Shown here: positions 22,616 through 33,900 of the stretch, one piece after another
How positions within the stretch are numbered: position 1 is the first letter of the stretch
How the letters are laid out: each line of letters starts with the position of its first letter
Origin: Lactifluus volemus
Lineage: Eukaryota > Basidiomycota > Agaricomycetes > Russulales > Russulaceae
DNA length: 64,000 bases
NCBI GenBank assembly: GCA_022376515.1
Contig: WTXI01000038.1
Location: 1 to 64,000, forward strand
Direction of reading: 5' to 3'
The notes under the pieces: model-generated
Told to the model about the DNA's origin: nothing
The model's database searches: none
What the model saw: the letters and a program-made list of their open reading frames with translations, nothing else
Made by a program: the position numbers and the translations under genes

Positions 22616-24669
22616 ATGAGTGGTAGACCGGGGAGGAACAACGTCCGTGGTCCCACCTCTGCGCTCACGGAATTCCTTAGAGTCCGTTATCTCTCATCTA
22701 TCTCCCCATTTCATACTCACCCCACATTTAGGAGTCAGGCATCGACCATGCTTTGATTCGTCGTAGAGGGCAGCAACAGCAAGCTGAGGCGGGACCTAGT
22801 AACGTGTCACCGGATGGAAACTTGGGTGCTACGAACGAAGGGGAACAGAACGGTGAGCCTAGCACCCCTGCAGGAGATGTGCGTAACTTTTTCGTCGTCT
22901 TGCTTCTTATTCCCTTTTCTCACGTGAGACCCAAGGCTGCCCCTGACTCTGATCACCTTGATAGTGAAGACGAGGCTCCCGCAGGAAAGAGGCGGAAGCT
23001 GTCGAAAGTAGCTATGGAAAAGTGTAAGGCTGGGGCAAAGAAAAAGGCAATAAAATTTGACGATGATGATTATGACGGTGAGGAGGACGCGTATACAGCC
23101 TTATCAAAATCTCTGCGGACAAATAAGTCGAGTGACTCCAAGCCGTCCATCGGAAGCCGTGTAAAATGTGCCAAATGTTCGAAGCAATTCACTATGGTAC
23201 GCTTTTCGAAGGTGTCCTTGACATCTCATTGATATTTCGTACAGACAAAGTATACGATGGCCGCGGCGGACCCAGGGCCTGGTTATCTTTGCCACATTTG
23301 TTCAAAGGAATCTGGAACTGACCCATTCAAGAAACCGAGCATGCCACGCAAACGCAAGTCAGCCGCAGAGAAACGCAGTATCACCAACTACCAGGAGAAG
23401 AAGTTTCCCACCTTGGTGTCTCTTTGCACCAAGGCGAGTGTATCTTAACTCGGAAGTCACCTCCTCAGCTGGTGCTCACGTTTTTTCCAGATCATATCAA
23501 AGCACATCAATGACGTTGAGGCATTTGGCGACATTGGGTCGGTCAACCTCGACAGGATAATCCGTGCCCTTTGTCGAAATAGGTCATTGTAAGGTTATAA
23601 AATTCTTGATATATTCAGTCTGTCGACGACAATTTACAGGACACCCGAAAATGTTACTCTCTTTTATGATGTGAAGAACACAAATCTCAATGTCTATGAT
23701 GGCACTAACCTCGAACCACCTGCACTTAAAACCCTTGCCCTACTTAACCCAAATCTTACGTCCCTCCGTATTGATTTCTGTGGCCATCTTGATGACCCAG
23801 TTCTCGATGCTTGGTCCTCGTCTCTTCCCTCGCTCACGTCACTCGAACTCCTCGGACCTTTCCTTGTCCGCGTCCCCGCCTGGATCTCCTTTTTCCAGTC
23901 TCATCGGCAACTCAATGGCCTCCTACTCAATCAGAGCCCTCGATTCGACCTCGAGTGTATGGCCACCCTAACTACCTGTTGCCCGAATCTCACGAAGCTA
24001 CGCTTGAAAGCAATTGGGAAACTCGACGACACATTCCTACCTTACATATCTTCCCTCAAACACCTGGAACAACTCGACCTGTCCTCACCCAGTACTTCGT
24101 GTTCCCAGGATGGGTTGATTGGTCTGCTTCATCGATGCGGCACACGACTCACCCACCTAGATCTGTCTGGCCACAACGAACTTGGGGATGATTTCCTCAT
24201 GAATGGCATACGGGAATACGCCCCTAATCTCATTTCCCTCAGGCTGGACAACCTGTCCACGCTTACGGACGAGGGAGTTGCTGGATTCTTCCGCGAATGG
24301 ACGCCCTCCTCCCTCAGTACACTAAGCATCGCCCGTGCCCCCGACGTTGGCACTCAAGCTCTGTCAGCCCTGCTGGATTGCGTTGGGTCCACATTATCGG
24401 CGCTAAGTATCAATACTTGGCGCGAGACTACAGCTGAAGCACTGACAAGCATTGCTACCGCGCGGGAGCTGCAGACTCTCGATGTGGGATGGAACAGGGC
24501 CGTAGACAATTGGGTCATCAAGGCGATCATGGACGGTTGCCCCAAATTGGAGGAGATCAAATGCTGGGGTTGTAACCGCATCACGGTAGAATGCCCGCGG
24601 AAGGTTCGTCTGCTTTCTCTTCGTAAATATCGCTTAGATGAGCTGACGGAGGCCTGGACCATCAGTTGA
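22616..24669 (+). CDS. RAD7: RAD7-like nucleotide excision repair protein
   Basis: Exons at 22616-22681, 22732-22878, 22936-23196, 23245-23433, 23491-23588 and 23640-24669 give about 596 residues, close to yeast Rad7 (565). The N-terminus carries the family hallmark RGPTSALTEFLRESGI, interrupted by intron 1. Next come an acidic/basic disordered part, a four-cysteine zinc-binding motif (CAKC at about residue 130 and CHIC about 20 residues later), then leucine-rich repeats over the last 330 residues (LTSLRIDFCGHLDD, LEQLDLSSPS, LTHLDLSGHNELGD). Rad7 acts with Rad16 in the nucleus to find lesions in non-transcribed DNA and with Elc1 in a ubiquitin ligase. Intron 4 has a GC donor (AG|GCGAGT), the only choice that keeps the frame. 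Intron 2 is in frame but encodes a hydrophobic stretch unlike the protein, so I treat it as removed. Intact. Confidence 0.9.
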
Positions 24670-24796
24670 ATGTTAATTTACTCGGGGTGGAAAAAGATAT
24701 CTATGTGGCTGCGAATTAATTGAATTTTTAGTGATTGGGGGACAATGTAGACCAAATTCTCGTAACACGTGCTTTTTCTGACTCTTGCCGCGCTTT

Positions 24797-24815
24797 GGCC
24801 CGGCCCGGCCCGGCC
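24797..24815. repeat. (GGCCC)n short tandem repeat in the LAD leader
   Basis: Almost four GGCCC units about 30 bp before the LAD start codon. GC-rich, possibly structured in the 5' leader. Confidence 0.8.
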
Positions 24816-24843
24816 TATTCTTATCGTGCCATCTCCTCACACA

Positions 24844-26052
24844 ATGGCTTCGCTTTTGAATCTTAGGCCTAACATCGGTGTATACACCGATCCGCAGCAC
24901 AATTTGTGGCTCGATGAGGCTGATCCACCTGTCACAGATATTCAGTCCGGTGCCAACCTTAGAGAGGGCGAGGTGGTAGTACAGATTCGAAGTACGGGGA
25001 TCTGCGGGTATGTGAGAATACCGGACGTACGAGGTGTTCCAACAATTCTGTGCGCTTTTGTAGTTCAGATGTCCACTTCTGGCACGCTGGACGTATTGGA
25101 CCGATGATCGTTGAAGATAAACATATCCTCGGTCATGAATCTGCTGGAGAGGTATATTTGCCTACACCTTAAACCTATCTACAGCGCCGATCTGAGCTAG
25201 ATCATCACCGTCCATTCATCCGTAACACATTTGAAACCGGGCGACCGAGTCGCGATCGAACCTGGCATCCCATGCCACACTTGCGCGCCGTGTCTCAGAG
25301 GCCGTTACAACGGCTGTGAACGCGTCCTCTTCCGTTCCACGCCCCCTGTTCCAGGTCTGCTGCGGCGCTACATCGTGCACCCGGCAGTATGGTGCCACAA
25401 GCTCCCATCCACACTTTCCTTCGAGGATGGCGCATTGCTCGAGCCGCTTTCCGTCGCGCTTGCAGCCATAGACCGTGCAAATCTAAGGCTCGGCGACGCG
25501 GCGCTGATATGCGGCGCTGGACCTATCGGTCTCACGACGCTTCTTTGTGCGCGCGCGGCAGGTGCTCATCCACTCGTCATTACTGACCTTGATGAGAGAC
25601 GACTCGCTTTTGCCGAGTCACTCACCGCGGGACGTGTGCGCCCTCTCCATGTGACGCCCGACGAGAAACCCGAGTCACTGGCGAGCCGTATCGTAGAAGC
25701 GATGGGCGGTACGGAACCAGATGTCGCTCTTGAATGTACCGGCGCAGAATCTTCGATCGGGGCTGCGATTCACGCGGTGCGGTTCGGGGGTACCGTGTTC
25801 GTCGTTGGAGTTGGACGGAACGAGATGCAGTTCCCGTTTATGAGGTTGTCGACGCGCGAGGTCGACCTTCGGTTTCAGTATCGTTACGCTAACATGTGGC
25901 CCAAGGCGATACGGCTCATGGAAGCTGGCGTTTTGGACGACATCCGAAAATTGGTGACGCACCGGTTCCCCATCGAGGATGCTGTGCGCGCTTTTGAGAC
26001 TAGCGCGGATCCCAAGAGCGGGTCGATCAAGGTGCAGATTACGGATGTGTAA
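24844..26052 (+). CDS. L-arabinitol 4-dehydrogenase / sorbitol dehydrogenase family (zinc MDR)
   Basis: Exons 24844-25007, 25064-25151 and 25201-26052 give 367 residues. Motifs in order: [14 protein letters not shown] (catalytic zinc Cys), GHESAGE (catalytic zinc His/Glu), four structural-zinc cysteines in [16 protein letters not shown], the loop [31 protein letters not shown], and the Rossmann GAGPIGLTT followed by an acidic TDLDERR, which favours NAD over NADP. The loop sequence is the one I associate with fungal L-arabinitol 4-dehydrogenases, which oxidise L-arabinitol to L-xylulose in pentose catabolism; sorbitol or xylitol dehydrogenase activity is possible. It is cytosolic. Introns are 56 and 49 nt. 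It is intact, and its 3' part has a dead copy at 36821-37300, a product of the tandem duplication that starts inside this gene at about 25650. Confidence 0.88.
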
Positions 26053-26859
26053 GGCTCAGGAAGATGAGTGGGAGAGTGAAACACGCAGTATCGAATGGTA
26101 GTTTCTTGAATTACCTCAGTGTTCTGCTATCTTAGCTAAAACGTTGCTGTAAATTTGAGTCGTACAAATAGATCATCGGGGATTGACGAAAGTCGTATTA
26201 ACGCTGAACAGGCAAAGCGAAAACTGGGGTTGAAAGTGATACTAAGAACAGGAAAGACAGGAAAGGGAACGATGCAGTTGGTGAACGAAATAAATACATC
26301 ACATGCCCACAAGCAATCCGTTCAGTTTCCGCGGAAATGTAGAACAGCTTCACACCGTTGGGGAAGCCACATAATCAAAGCCATCAAATAATCATGCACT
26401 TCGGCCATGTGGAGATCTGAAGGGATACTTGGTGGGCCACAACTCTCATGTCCCGAATTGGTTGTAATGACGTTAGAGTCAGGGACGGCAACTTGAAGGC
26501 AGCAATTGGAGGTGAAGGCGAAGTGACGAGAACCGTCGGAAATACTCGCAGACAATTCTGCGGGGGGATATCCCTAGTGAGCGGGCTGCTACAACTATGA
26601 CTGATGGTGGGGAGTCACGCGTCATAGTCGCGACAGTTGTCTCGTGCTGCAGAGCCGTGATGATTTCGGCTGAATATGTGAGGGGTCGAAAAAGGTATTG
26701 CTTTCAGGAGAGATCCAATATATTGTGGCTTCCAGCAACATGATCAAGTGAGGATGATTTTGGTATGTAGGCTAGTTTGTGCGGATTTAATGGAAGGGAG
26801 TATTGGCGGTCACTAAGGAGCGATGGCCTGGGATCTCGGGGTAAAGGCGGGTATAGGCC
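26053..26859. other. LAD downstream region, unit 1
   Basis: No gene. The first about 350 bp match 37220-37600 after the dead LAD copy (word caaatagatcatcggg and others), which shows the homology of the two units beyond the coding part. Confidence 0.6.
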
Positions 26860-27480
26860 AAAACCGCGGAAGGGCTACCGTGACCGCGGCGTCGACGGGA
26901 CTTTGATGTAAATGGATGTATGGCTGGTGAATGTCTTGGAGAATAAGGCAGGGAGCGCTATTAGGCTAGTGGCCCTGCTCTGCTCCACTTTTAGAATGAC
27001 CTCATTCCACAATGGGCAGAAGTCGTGTTGCAGTGTGGGGAGAGCATTTCGTTTGGTCAAATCTGGTAGGAAGTAGAAGATTCCGTGCCGTGACGATGGC
27101 CAAATGCCGATTGGGCCCGGAACGCGAGCGGAAAATCTTGCGGGTGAGGTAGAGCCAGTTGGCAAAGAACACGCTGTCATTTCCCTGCTCGACATACGCT
27201 CGATCGATGTCTTTTTTGATTTGATTGGTAGCGAGCGTAGCCCAAAGCTCGCCCCTTCTCTCCACGTTTGGGATGATATAAGCGAGCATTATTTGTGCAC
27301 ATATCTCGGTGTCAGTGTTATCCCCAACTTCTCAAAAGATGCTGTTTGTAACAAATGCTGGCTTGCCCTGAAAATGTCTAAAAGGCTTCAGAAAACTCTG
27401 GCGTGGGTCGCATCTGCGATGTTCACTCACATGATGAATCGTTGATTTTGTCGAGGGCCCTGAATATCGCTCGCTTGAGA
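26860..27480 (-). pseudogene. Truncated DUF6535 relic, unit 1
   Basis: Minus-strand translation in two frames shows ANWLYLTRKIFRSRSGPNRH and NALPTLQHDFCPLWNEVI, matching ANWIYITRKIFRSRSGLNRR and NALPALRHDFCALWNEII of the intact DUF6535 gene at 37855-39853. Only the C-terminal third remains and it is frameshifted. It lies at the same position relative to LAD as the intact gene does in unit 2, so this is the original unit 1 copy. Confidence 0.78.
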
Positions 27481-28230
27481 ATCTCTGCGAGGTTCAGTAT
27501 TAGCCCTGGTATCAGCCTATACGTCGCTTGCTGTGCCCCCGGTTGACAGTTGGCGCCCAACACCACTGAACCCCCTTGCTATGATGAATCTCAGTAGATA
27601 TTGATGTGTCACCGACCCATTAACATCGACTGAGATTTATTTATAGCCAATTTTTCTTGGGCTTTTATCAGGTGGTTGAAACGGATCTGTGCGGAGCAAC
27701 TGCTCCGATGGTCTGCTGTTTGGCTCCTCGTGGACATATTGACGGCGTGCCTTTGTATATTGATCGAATGTCGCATTGAAGAAGAGGGACTCGAATAGAT
27801 CCTTGACAGACTCATCTTTATTGTTAGCCGATCAACACCCTTCGCGTGCCACCTTAAGATCTGACTGTCTGGTTTGAAGCACTCGGTGTTGCCCAGCGTG
27901 GCCGTTGACCAACTTGAAGCCGTTCACTTCCTCGTCTCTTCGCTCGAGATCGCAAAATTGTAAAGGGGAGAAGAAGGAGCGCCGACGGATGCGAGGACCC
28001 GTTTGGACAGAGAACCATAGTTAATATATCATCGCCTTGCGCGGCGGAACGCAGGTCGTATGGGATGCTAACATATGTCAGAAACGTGTAAACTGAGGGA
28101 ATTTTGCTGCTGGAACGGATGACGGACCGGTGTGCCATGACCCAACAGTCACCACCTTCTTGCTCTCAGCCTTTGCTCTCAATCAACGAAGGGTCGTGCG
28201 ACATCTCCTCACGATTCATACCTTTTTTCT
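27481..28230. other. Spacer before DUF6535 copy 1
   Basis: Minus-strand open stretches of 60-95 codons are seen (for example 27825-27636 and 28138-27854). Some read like protein but lack a start, domain or splice support; they may be fragments of an unknown gene. The last about 100 bp should hold the promoter of the + strand DUF6535 gene. Confidence 0.4.
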
Positions 28231-30134
28231 ATGGAACAACGACCTCGTGACCAAGTCCCCAGCCTGCCTCAGGAAGCAAGCTTTATGAGTATGTTACTGG
28301 CCCTTATATAGGACCTCATGAATTTCATTAACGTGTACACCGTGACTAGAAAGAGAACTTGATTTTATAAAGCATGAAGAACAATACGAATTTTCTGATG
28401 ACTCGGCTCCTCTTTTTGCCATGTATCAAAAGAAAACAGCGGATGAAGACAGCAAGATGACCGATCGCTGGCAAAAAGATGCAGACGGTATCCTTATCTT
28501 CGTGAGTCCTCAGTCCACGGGCTTCTCCATCGCTTCTAAACAAATTGTAGACCGGTTTATTCTCCGCCGCTGTTGCGGTGTTACTCGCAGTGACCCTTCT
28601 CGACCTCAAACCAAATCCACAGGATACGACAGCATTCTATCTCAAGAACATTTATCAGGTTCTCGCCGATGCCAACTTATCTCGATCCATACCCATCACC
28701 CCTGTTGAACCTCCCACATTCTCTCCACCGACCTACGCTGTCTGGGTCAACTCACTCTGGTCCTTGAGTTTAGTTATCGGTCTTACCTGTGCTATGCTGG
28801 CGACATTAGTGCAGCAATGGGGCCGCCGATACCTCCGGATCACCCAGGGCCCACAGTACACCCCGCACGACCGCAGTCGGATTCGTGCATTCCTTGCCCA
28901 CGGCGTCAAACAGTTGCACTTTCCACGGGTGGTTGAAGCGATATCTACCCTGATAAATATCTCCCTCTTTCTTTTCTTTGTCGGCTTCCTCATATATCTC
29001 TTCAATATCAATCACACTGTCTTCACCGTCGTTGTATGGTGGATCGTGGCTTCCATAGTGGCATATTTGGTCATCACATTTATTCCAATTCTGCGACCAG
29101 AGAGCCCATATTGGGTACCGCTTTCTTCACTGATCTTTTGGATCCTTGCCGGCATATCGTATCGATCAACCTTAGTCCTTGACCGTTTTCCTTGGCTTAA
29201 GGTCAAGACCTCGACGCTCTCTCAGTTATTGGTTGTCAAATACCTCGGAAGGCTTACACAGGGCATGGAGACCATAATAGAAGAGAAGATCCAGAAGTTA
29301 TCACCAGAAATTGATGGCCTCATCCTACAGTGGACATTTGACGCCGTTTCTTTGGCCCCGGATGGTCATCTGGATGAATTTTTCAAGTCTATCATTGGCG
29401 TCAATAACTCAAAACGAATTGTCAAGAATCCCGAAAGTAGCCTCGCAACATTGGGCTCCCCGAGGTTCTCTTCGGCTTTGGTGGCTTTCTTGAGCCGCAC
29501 TTTGTCGGAATCCGGTTTGCCGGGCAAAATAGATCAATTCATCACGTGCATGACCGTCGCCGATGCTACCCATACCAGAGTTTTTTGGAGCCTTTTAGAT
29601 ATCTTTAGGGCGCATCAGGACCTGCTGCGGACTGTGGGAGTGGGAAGTCTTCTGAAAACATGGAAAAGAACTGACATGGAGATTGATTTATGTGCAAAAA
29701 TCATGATCGCTGACATCGTAGCAAATGTGCGGGAAAGAGATCATCTTTGGATGAACCTCGCCTGCGGCCAATTGGGCAAATCAGAAAATGACATTCAACA
29801 GTATCTCAAACACGACAATTATAGCTTGTCATTTGCCAGCTGGATCTACGTCACTTTGGAGATTTTCCGCTCTTGTTCGGGACTCAATCGACGTTTGGCT
29901 ATCATTGTGGCACGGGATATCCTACTTCCATCTTCTGGATTTAACATGCAAGCAGTTTATCCCGTCCTGCAGCACGACTTCGAGGCATTGCGGAATGAGG
30001 TCTTGGCAGAAGTGCAGATAAGCAGAAGAACTGATAGCGTTCCTTACTTTATTCTCCAAGACATTAATCGCCTAGACGCCAGTCTTCATCGAAGTCCCAA
30101 CGATGCCCTGCGGCCTTCCACGAGTTCGGTCTAA
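28231..30134 (+). CDS. DUF6535 multi-pass membrane protein, copy 1
   Basis: Exons 28231-28288, 28350-28501 and 28551-30134 give 597 residues. After a polar N-terminus comes WQKDADGILIF, joined over intron 2 to the first membrane segment TGLFSAAVAVLLAVTLLDL. Next is the conserved DLKPNPQDTTAFYLKNIYQ, then membrane segments at NSLWSLSLVIGLTCAMLATLV, INISLFLFFVGFLIYLF, VVVWWIVASIVAYLVITFIPI and SSLIFWILAGISY. A soluble alpha-helical C-terminal half follows. This is the Agaricomycete DUF6535 family; its function is unknown. A short coding-like tail continues in another frame after about 30107 (see findings), so the true C-terminus may be longer. The gene is convergent with the STAND receptor copy 1 at 30937-36393. 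The copy in unit 2 points the other way relative to its receptor. Confidence 0.82.
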
Positions 30135-30936
30135 CAACCCTGATCACCGCCCCCGAGAGACCATCAATTGAATCTCCTCAAACCGGCCCACATTCCCCAG
30201 ATCCATCCTCATTTAATCATGACTCTGTATTGCCGAAAGCCTCTATCTCTCCAATCTTTCCTGAAAACACCATTTTCGACTCACAGCAAGCCACTGGCTC
30301 CATCACCAATCCCTCGCACCTTCTTCTATGGAGTCTGACCACCCACAATCGGTTGTCCTCATCCCTAACAGCCCTCTCATTTGGGTTATTCCCACTTACA
30401 TACTATTCGACCCGCCTACGGCCGGTCCTCTTCATCTCCAGTCGCCACTTTTCCACCGATGGATCCGCAGGTTGCGGCAGGTAGCCTCTTGCCCATATTT
30501 TGGCCTTACTACAAGTTTTACCCCCCAGTCCTCGGTGTCATTACAACCATTTCTTTACGTATCTCTTCTTCTATCACGGACGAGTCCTAGCATTTCTGTC
30601 GATGGCTTTGATTATGCCTGCGGTAGATTTTCCCAGGGTTGGGAGTGTGACTTTGTTGTTTCGCACGGCAATTTTTTGGGTATTTTATCGAAACTTTCGA
30701 ACGAACCGTGACGGATCGTGTTTCTTGCTTGTAGGTATCTCATGTATGATATTCATTTACGCAGTACGTCCTCCGAGTCACCAACTACATGGTTCCAATT
30801 CACCTTTCCCCCATTGTGCTTGTAGTCTCTTAAGCCTGAGTTTTTGCAAGGGCGATAGTGATGATTTGGCAGGGAAATGGGTAGTTATTATAATGGCCAG
30901 AAAGGATGGGAACATTTAAAAAAGTGTACAACTGAC
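30135..30936. other. Region between DUF6535 copy 1 and receptor copy 1
   Basis: The first about 350 bp contain an open + frame (FGLTTLITAPERP, then a Ser/Pro-rich stretch to about 30484) that looks like the shifted C-terminal extension of the DUF6535 gene. The remaining about 450 bp are T-rich and appear non-coding; this should be the shared 3' region of two convergent genes. Confidence 0.5.
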
Positions 30937-33900
30937 TCAATTAGATGAATCGTAATCATATACTGTAGACCAATTCGATCCACGCACAAAACTTGAGAAA
31001 TCAAGCCAAGTCTCTTGTTTACCTGCAATCCAGACAGTGCTAGGTCTATGAAGACACAGCCTGTGAAGCTTCGGGATCCATAAAAGTAGTTCGTTCTGCT
31101 CTCCATATATCCAACCATCATCATTGATCAAGGATTGGTCCGTAAATTGGGTGTTCTCTATATTTTCGGTTACGACCTTCTCGTCTTCCCACACGCGAAT
31201 CGTAGTATCCCTCGAAGCCGATACGATGCGCTGTCCGTCCGGCGAGAACGCAACAGAAAACACCGAATCGGTGTGTCCAGTAAACGGGCCCGATACGACC
31301 TGTCCTGTTGCGGCATCCCATATGCGAACCGTGCAATCTTCTGAGGCAGAGGCGATGCGCTGCCCATCTGGTGAGAATGCAACAGCAAAGACAGAACCAG
31401 TGTGTCCTGTAAAGGGGCCTGCTATGACATCTCCAGTTGCGGCATCCCACAAGCGAATCGTACGATCGTCCGAGGCCGATGCGATGTGTTCTCCGTATGG
31501 TGAGAATGCAACAGATCTGACCGAATTGGTGTGGTCAGTAAAGGGGCCTGCTACGACTTTTCCCGTTGCGGCGTCCCACACGCGTATCGTGCTATCGAAC
31601 GAGGCCGAGGCAATGCATTGCCCATCTGGTGAGAACGCCACAGAACAAACAGAATCAGTGTGTCCAGTAAACGGGCCCGCCATGACCCGTCCTGTTACGG
31701 CATTCCACAAACGAATTGTGCCATCCTCCGAGGCTGAGACGATGCGTTGCCCATCGGGAGAGAATACAACGGAAAGGACTGAAGCAGTATGGCCAGTAAA
31801 TGGATCTGCTATGATCTCTCCTGTTGCAGCATCCCACAAACGAATTGTGCAATCCTTCGAGGACGATGCGATGCGCTGTCCGTCTGGCGAGAAGGCAACA
31901 GAAAAGACTGATTTGGTGTGTCCAGGAAAGGGTCCTGCTACGATATCTCCTGTTGCGGCATCCCACACGGAAATAGTGCGATCCTCCGAGGCAGAGGCTA
32001 TGCGCTGCCCGTCCAGTGAGAATGTAGCAGAAAAGACTGGTCCAGTGTGTCCGGTATGGGGGCTCGCTACAGCTTCCCTTGAGGCGTCCCACACAAAGAT
32101 CATGCAATCCTCCGAGGCCGATGCGACGCGCTGTCCGTCTGGCGAGAAGGCAACAGAAAAGACCGATTTACTATGTCCAGTAAAAGGGCCTGCTATGACA
32201 TCTCCTGTTGCGGCATCCCACAAGCGAATCGTGCGATCGTCCGAGGCCGATGCGATGCACAGTCCGTCTGGCGAGAATGCAACAAATCTGACCGGATTGG
32301 TATGACCAGTAAAGGGACCTGCTACGACCTCTCCTGTTGCGACATCCCACACGCGAATCGTGCTATCGAACGAGGCGGAGGCGATGCGCTGGCCGTCTGG
32401 CGAGAATGCAACAGAAAAGACAGGTTCTATGTGTCCAGTAAAGGGGCCTGCTACGACCTCTCCTGTTGCGGCACCCCATACGCGAATTGTGCCATCCTCC
32501 GAGGCAGAGGCGACGTACTTCCCGGTTGGAGAAAATGCAACGGAAAAGACAGGCGCGGTGTGTCCAGTAAAGGGGCCTGCTACGAGGTCTCCTGTTGCGG
32601 CACCCCATACGTGAATCGTGTTATCGGACGAGGCCGAGGCAATGAATTGCGCGTCTGGCGAGAATGCAACAGAAAGGACTGGTCCGGTATGCCCAGTAAA
32701 GGGGCCTGCTACGACCTCTCCCGTTGTGGCATCCCACATGCAAATCGTGTTATCGGACGAGGCCGAGGCAATGCGTTGCGCGTCCGGCGAGAATGCAACA
32801 GAAAGGACTGGTTCGGTGTGCCCAGTAAAGGGGCCTGCTGCGACCTCTCCCGTTGTGGCATCCCACACGCGAACTGTGTGGTCTCGCGAAGCCGAAGCGA
32901 TGCGTTGACCGTCCGGCGAGAATGCAACGGATTCGACTGGTTCGTCATGTGCTTGAATCGCCATTTCCAGTGCGGGCCAATGGGACATCTGTCCGCGTTC
33001 CAAGGTCAATGTACGAGGGAATAAATGAAGGTAATGCTTGACGATGTAGGAAGAGGAAGGTGCAAATGGAAGTGCAGAGGTATAGATATGCGGAGCGCTC
33101 CTTGCCACGGCCATTCCGAAATGCCGCACAAACGCAGACGCATCATTCACCAATGCCAACAAATACTGCGCCTCCGTTTCTGAACCCTATTGCGATTTTA
33201 ACCTAAAGTTACTATATGTCATATCAAACTATGGGGGGTACTTACCCTCTGCTGCAACCATATCGACAAAGATGACAATGCTCGTGGAGCAAATCCCACA
33301 CTGCTCTTGACGCTAAGCACTTCCAGCCAAAATAGAAACTTCGTCTCGAATAGGGATCGAAGTTTCATGAAGAGATCGGTTTCGAAAGAAACATATTCTA
33401 AATGATCGCCCCAGAAAAGACACGCATAGGATAAACCAGGTGGAATGTGTTTGGCGATTCGAGAATCTAAGTCTGGGACATCGCTGTTCGCAAAATATGA
33501 CGATTCCAGTTTGCAAATGTTGAATCGGAGCTTGTCCAGCATTAGGCCAACGCACGAATGTGCCAGTTCACGGTGGGAATTACCAAGGTCCACATAGAAT
33601 GGGTGGCTCTTTCTATTCGTTAGAAAGTCACGGAATGACGTGTGGAGTGGGATGATCGGACGCGTATGATCGGATGATGCCACGCTACTCAGCAGTGAGC
33701 CGAGGTGGCGGAGCATTTCTATGACTGTGTCGGAATCCTCGGGGTCATCAATGGGGGCGTACCAACGGAGAACGATCAAGGAATGAAGTGATAGTGGTTC
33801 GATAGCAGCAAAAAGTTGTCCCATCACGGACCGAAATAGGATTCGTGCCTCGTCGGGTTTGAAATATCCTTCCAGAACTTCTTCGTAAAGCTGGTCCAGC

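Noticed and set aside
22879..22935. Reading the second RAD7 intron as coding (it is in frame)
   Set aside because: It would add a hydrophobic stretch (FFVVLLLIPF) to a disordered nuclear region, and it has a GTGCGT donor and an AG acceptor at intron-like spacing.
31124..32305. 393-codon + strand open frame opposite the WD40 array (and similar ones at 32173-33024 and 40942-42168)
   Set aside because: It is the antisense of repeated WD40 units. A frame open in one unit stays open in all, so its length is no evidence of coding.
31150..32952. Regularly spaced repeats that might be read as a CRISPR-like array
   Set aside because: Units are 129 bp without spacers and translate as WD40 blades in a eukaryotic gene.
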